A stretch of 44,715 nt of DNA, from assembly GCA_049841315.1 (NCBI GenBank), contig JASGDB010000031.1, positions 1 through 44,715 of the forward strand, given 5' to 3'. The notes below the pieces were generated by a model. It had not been told where the DNA came from. It worked only from the letters and a program-made list of their open reading frames with translations, and searched no databases. A program made the position numbers and the translations under genes. The stretch comes from JASGDB01 sp049841315. GTDB lineage: Bacteria; Bacteroidota; Bacteroidia; Flavobacteriales; Weeksellaceae. This document shows, one piece after another, positions 9,201 to 17,040 of the stretch (positions are counted from its first letter, which is position 1; each line of letters opens with the position of its first letter).

Positions 9201-11067
9201 GAATACGATAGAGTACGACAATTTGATTTCCGTATTCCACTCTTCCATGGTAAGAGAATCGGACGGTGTCGTAAAAATCTGGGGACAAGGTACAAGACCT
9301 GCCGGACAAAGCTCGTCTGGCCACTTCTTAACTCCAACAGAAGTGAACAGTACCAACTTCCCGGGTCTTAATACAGACAGCGATGCTACCAATGATAAAA
9401 TCTTGAAATTTGCAGCAGCAAGTAATGTGAACACCCAGCAGTTTGCAGTATTGACGGCAGAAGGTCTATTCTCATGGGGGAACAGTGGTATTTTAGTGCC
9501 TACTTCTCTTCAGACTGCCGGAACTTTCACTAAACTAACAGTTGGTACATCTACAACAGGATTGCCTACAGGTGTATCTCCTTCTGATGTGAAAATGATG
9601 TTCGGTACCCGCGGGGCACTTACCATCGTTACCTGTACAGGTGCAGCGTATGTATTGTCTTCCGATACCAATTTGTATGCAGACGGAACTACCACAGCCG
9701 ATGCCCTTTGGCACCGTGTAGGTACAGCAGCTTCTACACCGCTAAGCGGAGTAGTAGCCCTGAGAGGTGCTTATGGTGTATTGATAGCACTTACTTCGGA
9801 CGGAAGTATGTACACTTGGGGTAGTGGTTCACTCTTGGGAGATAACTCCGCAGCAGCTACCAGAACCTATGCTACATTGATGACGACACCTTCCGGAGAA
9901 ACTCCGAAAATGATTGGTATTACGAACTCTTATAGCGGTAAATCTTACTATATGTTAGCAGCCGACGGCTCGCTATACAGCATGGGAGAAAACGAATACT
10001 ACCAGTTGGGGCAGGGTACTTCTACTACCGATACTACTGCATGGGTAGCCGTTTCTGCAACCAGCGGTACGGCAACCTTAGGAGACAACGTAGTTTGGCT
10101 CAGCCCGCAGGAGCATGACGGAGGTAATGACCCTAATGTTGCTGGTAGTGCTGCTACCTACACCGCAGTGAGCGTACTGACATCTGACGGAAAACTTTGG
10201 GCTTGGGGAAGAAACAACGGTGCCATGTTAGGACCAAATAACAACACTAATTTGACCCCTACCTATATGCCGGGAACCAGCACAAGTGCTACCGGATTGA
10301 GTACAGACGACCAGCTGATAGCATTAGAACTCGGAGGGCACACCATGATGGTAATTAAAAAATGCAGCACCAAGTTCGGATACATAGGACACAAGATTAA
10401 CGGAAGTATGGCAGATGGAACAACAACAAATTCAAACCCTACTACTTTCAGTTTTGAAACGGCAGACCTCAGAGTCTGCGGTGCAGAAGTAATCGCACCG
10501 TTGGTACAAAACTTGAAAATCTGTCCGAGTACCACAGTTGACCTTGCAACCGCAAGTTTAGAGACTTCGGCAGATTATCCTTCAGGAGTTACCGGAGTAG
10601 AATGGTGGACTACCTCTACCAAAGATGCAGGTACACAGGTATCCGCACCGGTAGGCGCAGGAACTTACTATGCATTCTACGTTGACCCGAATAACATCTA
10701 TACCTGCCCAAGCGTAATGACGGTATCCAATTATGTATCAACAGACGCAGAATGGGCAACTTGCCAGACGGCTTGCTACAACGACCCTATAATCACAGGA
10801 AACGGCCCTGATACCAAAGTAGGGATTACTCTGCTGAAAAGAGCTGGAGCAGATGCACCAAACGGGTGGCCGATGGTAAGAAAATCCGGACACATCGCTC
10901 TGGAATCCAATACCAAAGGATTTGTAGTAACCAGAATGACAACTACACAAATCAATGCTATTTCTGCTCCGCAGGAAGGTATGATGGTGTACGATACAGT
11001 AGACAACTGTCTGAAAATTTACGACGGTACAGTTTGGAGCTGCTTTAACACAGCTGCCTGCCCGTAA
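6271..11067 (+). CDS. Giant secreted protein with two RCC1-like propellers and a conserved C-terminal domain
   Basis: This protein has 1598 residues and a signal peptide ending GVGAQ. Residues about 28-420 and 960-1370 are two homologous copies of an RCC1-like beta-propeller. Diagnostic repeats include LTTDGYLYAMGSNYHGQLGN (about 293-312), LTSTGELYTWGSG and VLTSDGKLWAWGRNNG. Each propeller is followed by an Ig-like segment containing EWWTSTT and TYYAFY. Residues about 553-780 hold two Ig/cadherin-like repeats of the VLANDxG...LNADGSYTFVP type. Residues 782-958 form a domain shared with the 969-residue neighbour (starts CTEPVEGENFSWSY). The last ~95 residues are the shared C-terminal domain (KVGITLLKRAGADAP...WPMVRKSGHIALESN...QEGMMVYDT...C-x-N...ACP). 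RCC1 propellers are protein-interaction modules; here they are extracellular. There is no type IX sorting domain. Confidence 0.88.
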   Translation: MNYKHNFLKTILLVLMTGIFSGVGAQYCVTGCNTNTFLNTGDPNTIEYDNMISTYHSTIMREADGTFKVWGEYAAATGATHLGGPTAIAATSTTTPTTNFVYTGTILRAAAASYGNTEQFAVLTTAGLYVWGQTGRLVPTGVKSTTAFEAITVGSNSTGLPTGVSPTDVKMMFGSYGVLTIVTCTGAAYVLTTNGALNGDGTTTVTNTWHRVMTSSTTTLDNVVALRGTSNALFALTSTGELYTWGSGTYINSSSYSTTETANGVARTYATSVSVPTGKTPKMIGMTQSNSTYQTYYLLTTDGYLYAMGSNYHGQLGNSVADSALGVTTNSSAVWLNPMTNIAYISPNEHDGRSGASYGAINVLTTSGQQYAWGSDNNNMTGGDGSSTATPFIPGGLTSSDYIIAVETGGHTSMNIKQCSNYFGYVGHYINGSMGDGTIDTTGSTKTTYSYATSAVTLCGAATTPSVTTPLTICEIEKTANLANALTATTPSGFTLEWWTSTTRAAGTQVADPTAVYPGTYYAFYIPNNSGTCTNPSYATVVVAYNATTGDCSTIIAEDDSNSTTSGATTTGNVLTNDTGISSSSISVTSFTYYNSTGSLVSGTLGTATPVYTSASVLAGTLTLNADGSYTFVPAAGYSGSVPVYYVATDANNSTTTTNHDDATLTITVAAADISTVNDTNSTTSGGTATGNVLANDIGDTLTVSTFTYLNSAGTVTTGTVGTAVNVYDAYGNLAGSFTLNADGSYTFVSVTGYLGTVPVTYTAQDAAGGTANATLNILVGCTEPVEGENFSWSYANGAAPSNPLTNEFNQPATDYGFVLDIFTLDNSFNLNINGTNIATQEIEFQTRAVDNITRNVEFADGTDYVAGSGGNVWTHTGTAGNPIIRVTIGPDGSIGLYARRSTGELSPLRFTSTSGASFNTITWNNGGTNTIIASQNVVGATAMSGTGYGLKKITCPVNYCSTGDCNSNSFVNSVDPNTIEYDNLISVFHSSMVRESDGVVKIWGQGTRPAGQSSSGHFLTPTEVNSTNFPGLNTDSDATNDKILKFAAASNVNTQQFAVLTAEGLFSWGNSGILVPTSLQTAGTFTKLTVGTSTTGLPTGVSPSDVKMMFGTRGALTIVTCTGAAYVLSSDTNLYADGTTTADALWHRVGTAASTPLSGVVALRGAYGVLIALTSDGSMYTWGSGSLLGDNSAAATRTYATLMTTPSGETPKMIGITNSYSGKSYYMLAADGSLYSMGENEYYQLGQGTSTTDTTAWVAVSATSGTATLGDNVVWLSPQEHDGGNDPNVAGSAATYTAVSVLTSDGKLWAWGRNNGAMLGPNNNTNLTPTYMPGTSTSATGLSTDDQLIALELGGHTMMVIKKCSTKFGYIGHKINGSMADGTTTNSNPTTFSFETADLRVCGAEVIAPLVQNLKICPSTTVDLATASLETSADYPSGVTGVEWWTTSTKDAGTQVSAPVGAGTYYAFYVDPNNIYTCPSVMTVSNYVSTDAEWATCQTACYNDPIITGNGPDTKVGITLLKRAGADAPNGWPMVRKSGHIALESNTKGFVVTRMTTTQINAISAPQEGMMVYDTVDNCLKIYDGTVWSCFNTAACP

Positions 11068-11102
11068 TAATAAGGAAAGACACTGAATATTAATTTTATA
11101 TA

Positions 11103-11180
11103 ACATAATCTAACCACACACCGGCTCCCCTTCCCCTTGGGGAGGGGTCGGGGTCGGGGGTGGGGCTAATAATTAAAACA
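11103..11180 (+). repeat. Conserved GC-rich leader before the small-subunit gene
   Basis: This segment (ATAATCTAACCACACACCGG, then a CTCCCCTTCCCCTTGGGGAGGGG hairpin and GGGGTGGGGCTAATAATT) is nearly identical to 33177-33248, at the same place before the paralogous gene in locus B. The main difference is one extra GGGGTC unit here. Conservation beyond the coding regions suggests either recent duplication or a post-transcriptional control element. Confidence 0.8.
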
Positions 11181-11741
11181 ATGAAAAAATATATTTCAAT
11201 AATAGCAGTAGCTGTTTCCGGAGTAGCGTTTTCGCAGGTCATCATCGGAGACGAAGAGGGTACAGCAGCCGATAAAACTTCAGTTTTATTAGAATTTGCA
11301 GAAGGGCAAAACAAAGGACTTATCCTTCCTTATGTAACAACATTACCTACAGACGATGCATTGGTTCCCGGAGTAATTGTACTGGATGCTACTACCGCAA
11401 CTGCGGCAGCAGTAAAATACTATGCACCCGGTAACGCCCTGGCTGATGCCAATGGCTGGGTAAACCTAAGCAACACCAGCACCGCAGACGTTTCCGATGA
11501 ACTGGCAGACCAGCCGGCTACAACGGAAGATACAGGTGCTAAAACCATCATCGGTGCAGCAACCAGTACGGCAGACGGAGTTTTGGTTCTGGAATCTACC
11601 ACCAAAGCAATGGTACTCCCTACGGTAGCAAGTACAGATGATGTGCCGGATCCCGCACCGGGAATGATGGTATACATCAACGGAACCAATAAAAGACTTG
11701 CCGTTTTCAACGGACTGAAGTGGACTTACTGGAAACCGTAA
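11181..11741 (+). CDS. Small exported protein with two copies of the LExxxKxxxLPxV...PGMMVY...W motif, locus A
   Basis: This 186-residue protein has a signal peptide (MKKYISIIAVAVSGVAFSQ) and mature start VIIGDEEGTAADKTS. Two halves show the same pattern. The first is SVLLEFAEGQNKGLILPYV...PGVIVLDA...NGWVNLS; the second is GVLVLESTTKAMVLPTV...PAPGMMVYINGTNKRLAVFNG...WTYW. The second pattern also occurs in the C-terminal domain of the large proteins (HIALESNTKGFVVTRM...PQEGMMVYDT...LKIYDG..WSC). Similar KGFLPPRMT...GLMVYNT motifs are common in Bacteroidetes surface proteins. The paralogue in locus B is at 33249. ATG at 11181 is preferred over the GTG 21 nt upstream because the signal peptide starts here. 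It may be the repeating subunit of an assembly with the large proteins (inference). Confidence 0.8.
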   Translation: MKKYISIIAVAVSGVAFSQVIIGDEEGTAADKTSVLLEFAEGQNKGLILPYVTTLPTDDALVPGVIVLDATTATAAAVKYYAPGNALADANGWVNLSNTSTADVSDELADQPATTEDTGAKTIIGAATSTADGVLVLESTTKAMVLPTVASTDDVPDPAPGMMVYINGTNKRLAVFNGLKWTYWKP

Positions 11742-11774
11742 ATTAAAATCAAAAAATAACTTTTTTTGAAAAAA

Positions 11775-11811
11775 GACACATGGCAGGGTAGCAATACCCT
11801 GCTCACGTGTC
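11775..11811. terminator. Long hairpin after the small-subunit gene
   Basis: GACAC...GCAGGGTA and TACCCTGC...GTGTC pair around a GCAA tetraloop with a small internal bulge. There is no strong T-run, so it may be an imperfect terminator or an RNA-stability hairpin between two genes of locus A. Confidence 0.5.
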
Positions 11812-11917
11812 TAAAATAAATATGATTATCCGTAATTTATCATAATTGATGAAAAAACTCTGTGAGCTTAGCTGAGTGCAACGCCATTGCGGTCTTAAAA
11901 ACAAAGCGGTTAGTAGT

Positions 11918-11946
11918 AAAAAAACTCTGCGGACGTTGCGTTTAAA
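11918..11946. repeat. Intergenic ACTCTGCGGACGTTGCGTTTAAA repeat
   Basis: The stretch AAAAAACTCTGCGGACGTTG continuing into CGTTTAAA closely matches 18790-18818 (ACTTTGCGACCATTGCGTTTAAA). The 269-bp gap at 11742-12010 holds this repeat and the hairpin before it, and no gene I can support. Confidence 0.45.
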
Positions 11947-12010
11947 AAGCATTATGACTAAAAAAGGATATTCAAAAAAATAAAAACACATTACAACAAA
12001 CACAAATACA

Positions 12011-14920
12011 ATGGAAAAAAAGCAAAAACAATACATTCAGTATCTTCTGATGCTTGTAATGCTCATAAGCAGCCAAATGCTTTTTGCAGATGGCTCCAAA
12101 GATTTGTATCCTAACGGTAAAACAGGACGCCGTGCGCTTTTGCGATCAAGTACTGTTGCAACGGTAAACTGGCCTTTTGCCAACGAAGGCACCCACTACG
12201 TATATGCCAAAGCCGGAGAAATAATCACCCTGGCATCCAGCGCACAAACCCATGGAGGAAGCATCAAACTGTACGATCCCAGCGGAAATATAGTGGTGAA
12301 TAATTCCACTACCGGTAATATACCGAATAGAACTCAGGAAAAAAACGGTCCCCAGCTCTATGGTGGTTCAGTAACAGGCCGGTATACCCCGATTTATTAT
12401 CAGGTTCCTACCGGTAATACCGCAGCAGTAGGAATCTACAAAGTAGAATTCATATCTCCCTCACCGAATGCCACGGTAAGTACCGTCAGTGTAAATGCAG
12501 ACAGCAGCTGGACACAGGTAACAAACGGACCAACGATTGCCGCATGGGATGTATCGGTAATCAATGACACAAACACCGCTTTCATATCAGGAAGAGTATA
12601 TACCAATGTCCTGAATCTTACAAACGGAACAGAAGATCCCAATACCTCCGGATTTTACGGAATTTTTTATGTCCGCACCAAAGACGGATATACCTACAGA
12701 GTAAACAACAACGGAAACAACGGGCTGAACTTCACTTTCTTTGTCAATAACAACGGATTTATCGACGCAACCACAGGCGATGCGATATACCAAAGCCTGA
12801 ACACCACCAGCAATCTGGGAGACCAGGTACACGATCCCAATACTGCAGATACCGAAAAACAGCATACCCACAAGATGTTTTATACCCTGCCGGCTACGGA
12901 CCTTCCTACTACAGCCACAGGAGCTGTACCCGGAGGTTCTACATGGCTCAACACTACTGTTGTGGAACCGGAAGTAAGCAACATACTCTTTACAGGCGCA
13001 GAAGGAACAGCATGGCAGACGAGTATAAAAGGAGGAACAATACAATTCAGTGCCGCAGTAGAAGGAAAATATGCAATTACCATTGAGAGCGATGCTACCC
13101 CGGCAGCGTTTGAACCCAGAACTATCCGTGGAACAAATGTCGCAGGAATCAATACGATATATTGGGATGGAAAAGATGGAGACGGAAATTCACTGCCATC
13201 AGGAGAATTACCCGTAAAGATTACAGTACAGCTGACGGGAGCGGAAGTGCATTTCCCTTTCTTTGATGTGGAATACAACAGATACGGCGTTATAATCGAA
13301 CTTCTAAATCATACCGACCTTTCTGCAGCAGCCGTTTCGGATGTTGTATACTGGAACGATACAGGAATATCCGAACCTACCACGGGAAGCAAACCCTACT
13401 ATGTCAATAACAGCCATCTCCCGCCGCCGGATGGAATCAGCAGCACAGGACTGAGCAGTACCGATACCAATATCAATAACAGGCATACATGGGGAATAGG
13501 CGGTACAGGTGTTGAAGGTTTGTTCGGAGATGTTAAATCCATTGATACCTGGACTTTCATTAAAGGAGAAGAAGAAACTGTAGAAACCGTTCTCAATGTG
13601 AAAATTGCTGATTTGAAAATTTCCCAGATGAGCGCAGACAAAAATTATGTAGTTTCGGGAGATGCTCTTAATTTAACGGTAAAAGTGAAAAACGACGGCC
13701 CGGACGATGTTACAGGCGCACCTTTCACCTTTACTTTGCCGGAAGGATTTGAAGGAAGCCAGGGAACAGCCGTATTCAGCGGGAATAGCTGCGGAACGGA
13801 AAGCATAACCATTTCCTACGATGAGACAACCAAAGTGTATTCTTCATCACTGAATCTGCCGAGCGGATGCGAAGTAACCTATGTATTCCCGGTTACTGTA
13901 ACAAGTGCGGCTTCTTCGGGAACAAGCAACGCGTTCAAGGCCACCATTCTCCGCCCGAACGATGTTACCGACCCGGATGCCACCAATCCCGATCCGGATA
14001 TTCCGCCGACCGACCCGTATTACGAATGTGCCAACAACGGACTGGATGGAACTTGTAATAACCTGGATGAAATGAATATTTACTTCTCGACAACAGAAGT
14101 GTGTACGGAATCGGTGGACGGAAATCCTTTCAGCTGGAGTTATAATAATACCGGAGATCCGACGGCAGCAGACGATACTCAAGTGGAGCAAACCTTCACT
14201 CAGCCGGCTTCCGATTTTGGTTTTATCCTCAATATTTATGGTTTGGATAATTCATTCAACATGACTGTAAACGGCACGCCGCTTACCAATCAGGAAATAC
14301 AGTTTCAGCCCATCCACACCCAAAACATCAGATTCAAATCCGATGGAGCGTTATGGCAGATAGACGGCATTCCGCCGGTTTGGGAAATGAGCGGAGATGA
14401 CGATTTGCCGGTTATCCAAGTGAAAATAACCCCTACAGGCGGAGTATTTTTCTATGGAAAAAGATCGGACACCTCACCATTGGAAGAGTTAGAATTATTC
14501 GGAGGTCATGTCGTTAATAATATCACCTGGAATAATAACGGAACCAATGTAATTGTTGTAGGGCAGACAGTAGATTATATTACCCGTATGAGCGGTAGCG
14601 GCTACGGACTGAATATCGTACCATGTGCCTGCTACAACGATCCTGCTGCCGGTACCGGCCCTGATACCAAAGTAGGGATTACTCTATTGAAAAGAGCCGG
14701 AGCAGATGCACCAAACGAATGGCCGATGGTAAGAAAATCCGGACACATCGCTCTGGAATCCAATACCAAAGGATTTGTAGTAACCAGAATGACGACTACA
14801 CAAATCAATGCTATTTCTGCTCCGCAGGAAGGGATGATGGTGTACGATACAGTAGACAACTGCCTGAAAATTTACGACGGAACAAGCTGGAGCTGCTACA
14901 ATGAACCGGCCTGCCCTTAA
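12011..14920 (+). CDS. Large secreted protein with DUF11-type domain and conserved C-terminal domain, locus A
   Basis: This protein has 969 residues and a signal peptide (MLVMLISSQMLFADG). The N-terminal half is beta-rich and threonine-rich; residues about 370-425 (INTIYWDGKDGDGNSLPSGE) look like a FlgD/Ig-like fold. Residues about 529-640 are a DUF11-type repeat (LKISQMSADKNYVVSGDALN, then VKVKNDGPDDVTG). Residues 697-868 match residues 782-958 of the giant RCC1-like protein (CTESVDGNPFSWSYNN, ...DNSFNMTVNG, ...ITWNNNGTN, MSGSGYGLN). Residues 872-969 are the shared C-terminal domain, whose DNA is almost identical to the 3' end of 6271-11067. It ends locus A and is followed by a strong terminator. 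It is probably a cell-surface protein assembled with its neighbours. Confidence 0.85.
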   Translation: MEKKQKQYIQYLLMLVMLISSQMLFADGSKDLYPNGKTGRRALLRSSTVATVNWPFANEGTHYVYAKAGEIITLASSAQTHGGSIKLYDPSGNIVVNNSTTGNIPNRTQEKNGPQLYGGSVTGRYTPIYYQVPTGNTAAVGIYKVEFISPSPNATVSTVSVNADSSWTQVTNGPTIAAWDVSVINDTNTAFISGRVYTNVLNLTNGTEDPNTSGFYGIFYVRTKDGYTYRVNNNGNNGLNFTFFVNNNGFIDATTGDAIYQSLNTTSNLGDQVHDPNTADTEKQHTHKMFYTLPATDLPTTATGAVPGGSTWLNTTVVEPEVSNILFTGAEGTAWQTSIKGGTIQFSAAVEGKYAITIESDATPAAFEPRTIRGTNVAGINTIYWDGKDGDGNSLPSGELPVKITVQLTGAEVHFPFFDVEYNRYGVIIELLNHTDLSAAAVSDVVYWNDTGISEPTTGSKPYYVNNSHLPPPDGISSTGLSSTDTNINNRHTWGIGGTGVEGLFGDVKSIDTWTFIKGEEETVETVLNVKIADLKISQMSADKNYVVSGDALNLTVKVKNDGPDDVTGAPFTFTLPEGFEGSQGTAVFSGNSCGTESITISYDETTKVYSSSLNLPSGCEVTYVFPVTVTSAASSGTSNAFKATILRPNDVTDPDATNPDPDIPPTDPYYECANNGLDGTCNNLDEMNIYFSTTEVCTESVDGNPFSWSYNNTGDPTAADDTQVEQTFTQPASDFGFILNIYGLDNSFNMTVNGTPLTNQEIQFQPIHTQNIRFKSDGALWQIDGIPPVWEMSGDDDLPVIQVKITPTGGVFFYGKRSDTSPLEELELFGGHVVNNITWNNNGTNVIVVGQTVDYITRMSGSGYGLNIVPCACYNDPAAGTGPDTKVGITLLKRAGADAPNEWPMVRKSGHIALESNTKGFVVTRMTTTQINAISAPQEGMMVYDTVDNCLKIYDGTSWSCYNEPACP

Positions 14921-14947
14921 TATTTGTAAATTTTAAACCATACATAT

Positions 14948-14977
14948 AGCCTTCAGGTCTTTCCTGAAGGCTTTTTT
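14948..14977 (+). terminator. Terminator of surface locus A
   Basis: The perfect 10-bp stem AGCCTTCAGG / CCTGAAGGCT has a TCTTT loop and is followed by a run of T, 28 nt after the stop codon. Confidence 0.9.
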
Positions 14978-15054
14978 ATGGAAAATAACTGTAAATTCGG
15001 AATTAAAAATAAAGTGTTGTTAACCTGATTAAGGATTATAAAAATATCGATAGG

Positions 15055-15173
15055 AATGGGCTTTAGCCCATTTTTAAAAGGAATTTATGGATTGGCTTTA
15101 GCCAAAACTAAAGATAAATTTTGGCTAAAGCCTTATCTGATGCTAAAATTTAGACATCGGGCTAAAGCCCGAC
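15055..15173. repeat. Cluster of GGGCTTTAGCCC-type palindromes
   Basis: The cluster comprises AATGGGCTTTAGCCCATT, TTGGCTTTAGCCAAAA, TTTTGGCTAAAGCC and CGGGCTAAAGCCCG: alternating palindromes of one family in 120 bp. The gap 14921-15399 holds the terminator, this cluster and the palindrome at 15269, and no gene. Confidence 0.8.
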
Positions 15174-15268
15174 GTAATTTATTTATTTAACTTGCTTTAA
15201 TTCAATATTTTAAACCAAAATATTAATCGAACTCAGGTGTTAAGCTAAACCAGATAAGGGAAAACAGA

Positions 15269-15301
15269 AAACCTCATAGGTTTCAAAAACCTATGAGGTT
15301 T
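15269..15301. repeat. 33-nt palindrome, family 1
   Basis: The arms AAACCTCATAGGTTT / AAACCTATGAGGTTT surround CAA, almost identical to 5465-5497 and 20060-20092. It lies between the convergent locus A and aroA. Confidence 0.9.
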
Positions 15302-15399
15302 AGCCAGTTGGATGATGTGAAAATAGAAAAGCGTTATTAGAGCTTCAGGTTCTCACAACGCTTCGTCAATACCGAATTTTACACAAGCACTTACCTATA

Positions 15400-16623
15400 T
15401 CATTCCGTTATGGATTCAAAATCTTTCCAAAATTCCGGATACGATTTTTCCACAACACTTTCGTTTTCGATGTTCAGTTCTTTTATCAGACAAAACGGGG
15501 CGAAGCTCATCGCCATTCTGTGGTCGTTGTAAGTGGCAATGGAAATATTTTCGTCCGGTTCGGAAAATTGTATTGAACGGATTAAGTTTTCGGTAATTTC
15601 CGTTTTACAGCCGATTTTTTTTAATTCGTTTTGAAGAGCGGTCAGTCGGTCGGTTTCTTTTATTTTTAAAGTTTTCAAACCGGTTATTTCAAACGGAATT
15701 TTTAGTGCAGAAGCGGTTACGCAAAGCGTTTGAGCGATGTCCGGACAATCGTTCATATCTAATTTAATGATTTTCGGAAACTGAAAATTTTCATCGGGAA
15801 TAAGAGAAATGATGTTTTCCTTTTCATTAAAAACAGTCTGAATCCCGAAAAAATCTGCATAAATTTTCTGTAAAACCGAATCGCCCTGCAACGAATCCGA
15901 TTTAAAACTTTTCAGATGAATATTTTTTCTCCCGATTGCCGAAAGGGAATAGAAATAACTTGCGGAACTCCAATCGCTCTCCACTTCTGCCCCCAACCCC
16001 CAAAGGAGGCTTTTTTCTTTGCTTTTTTTTAAAATTCTAATCAAATTCCCATTAAATTCGGATTCAATTCCGACGTCTTTCATAATTTTTAAAGTCATTT
16101 CCAGATAAGGGCGGGACGTGATTTCGCCTGTAAGTTCTATTTCCAGACCATTTTCCAATTTTCCGCCAATCAGCAAAAGTGAAGAAATAAATTGTGAGGA
16201 AATATTCGCCGGAATTTTTACAGAATTTTTTTTCAGCTTTTTTCCTGTGATTTTCAACGGTGGGAAACCTTCGTTTTCGAGGTATTCAATTTCCGCTCCC
16301 AAGTCTTTCAAAGCATCGACGAGAAATTTTACGGGACGCTGTTTCATTCGTTCAGAACCTGTTAAAACGGTTGTTTTATTTTCCTGAATGGCGAAATACG
16401 AAGTTAGAAACCGCATGGCAGTTCCGGCGTGATGAATGTCAATAATTTCCGAATCGGAATGTAATGCGTTCTGCATCAGTTCGGTATCCTGCGAATTGGA
16501 AAGATTGCGGATTTCAATGTTTCCGAACAATTTTTCCAAAATCAAAAGCCGGTTGGAAATGCTTTTCGAACCGGTGATTTGTATGGCTGGGTTGTCTTTT
16601 AATGTGGATTTTTTTAGAAGCAT
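15400..16623 (-). CDS. aroA: 3-phosphoshikimate 1-carboxyvinyltransferase (EPSP synthase)
   Basis: This 407-residue enzyme joins shikimate-3-phosphate and phosphoenolpyruvate in the sixth step of chorismate synthesis, in the cytosol. Family motifs are clear: SKSISNRLLILEKL (18-31), HAGTAMRFLTSYFA, RMKQRPVKFLVDAL, SSQFISSLLL, VESDWSSASYFYSL, DCPDIAQTL, LKIKETDRLTAL and NDHRMAMSFAP. Just before VESDWSS lies an unusual stretch KEKSLLWGLGAE. Its DNA (15988-16013) is a CCCCCAACCCCCAAAGG repeat like those found between genes here, so the gene seems to carry an in-frame repeat insertion. The catalytic residues look intact, so the protein is probably active. It is the last gene of a leftward group; upstream neighbour is the MazG-like gene. 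Confidence 0.96.
   Translation of the reverse strand: MLLKKSTLKDNPAIQITGSKSISNRLLILEKLFGNIEIRNLSNSQDTELMQNALHSDSEIIDIHHAGTAMRFLTSYFAIQENKTTVLTGSERMKQRPVKFLVDALKDLGAEIEYLENEGFPPLKITGKKLKKNSVKIPANISSQFISSLLLIGGKLENGLEIELTGEITSRPYLEMTLKIMKDVGIESEFNGNLIRILKKSKEKSLLWGLGAEVESDWSSASYFYSLSAIGRKNIHLKSFKSDSLQGDSVLQKIYADFFGIQTVFNEKENIISLIPDENFQFPKIIKLDMNDCPDIAQTLCVTASALKIPFEITGLKTLKIKETDRLTALQNELKKIGCKTEITENLIRSIQFSEPDENISIATYNDHRMAMSFAPFCLIKELNIENESVVEKSYPEFWKDFESITE
15988..16013. repeat. GC-rich repeat inside aroA
   Basis: The stretch GCCCCCAACCCCCAAAGG continuing into AGGCTTTT resembles GCCCCCTGTCCCCCAAAGGG at 33128-33147. In aroA it reads through in frame as KSLLWGLGA, in a region that is a loop between conserved blocks. 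Confidence 0.6.
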
Positions 16624-16713
16624 AATTTTTTGAGATTTAAAAAATCAAGATACAAGACAAGTTTTAAGAATTAAAATCTTGGTTCTTGGCTCTTAAATCT
16701 TGTGTCTGAAAAA

Positions 16714-17040
16714 TCATTTTAATTTCTCATTATTTTGATGTCGTTCCTTATCCCGCTCCGTTTTCACTTTCATTTTTTTATCGAAAGCTTTTTGTAAATC
16801 TGTTCCGGTTTGGTTGGCAAGGCAGAGCGTTACAAACAAAACATCCGCTAATTCTTCGCCTAAATCTTTCGTTTTGTCGGATTCTTTTTCGCTTTGTTCG
16901 CCGTATCTTCTCGCGATGATTCTTGCGACTTCGCCCACTTCCTCCGTGAGCATCGCCATATTGGTCAGCTCATTGAAATAGCGGATGCCAATGGTTTTTA
17001 TCCAGCCGTCGACTTGTTGTTGTAGTTTTGTGATTTCCAT
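16714..17040 (-). CDS. MazG-like nucleotide pyrophosphohydrolase
   Basis: This 108-residue protein of the all-alpha NTP pyrophosphatase superfamily carries the metal-binding pattern EExxE (EEVGEVAR, residues 33-40, E33/E34/E37) followed by ExxD (GEELADVLF, E63 and D66). It is a single-domain form, shorter than E. coli MazG. By family it hydrolyses (d)NTPs to the monophosphate and pyrophosphate, usually as house-cleaning of abnormal nucleotides. It lies in the leftward group between the lipoprotein gene and aroA, 90 bp before aroA. Confidence 0.92.
   Translation of the reverse strand: MEITKLQQQVDGWIKTIGIRYFNELTNMAMLTEEVGEVARIIARRYGEQSEKESDKTKDLGEELADVLFVTLCLANQTGTDLQKAFDKKMKVKTERDKERHQNNEKLK

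Noticed and set aside
10738..11106. Long minus-strand frames opposite the C-terminal domain (also at 14632-14859 and 32835-33059)
   Set aside because: They are shadows caused by the codon pattern of the conserved domain on the plus strand; all three mirror the real genes.
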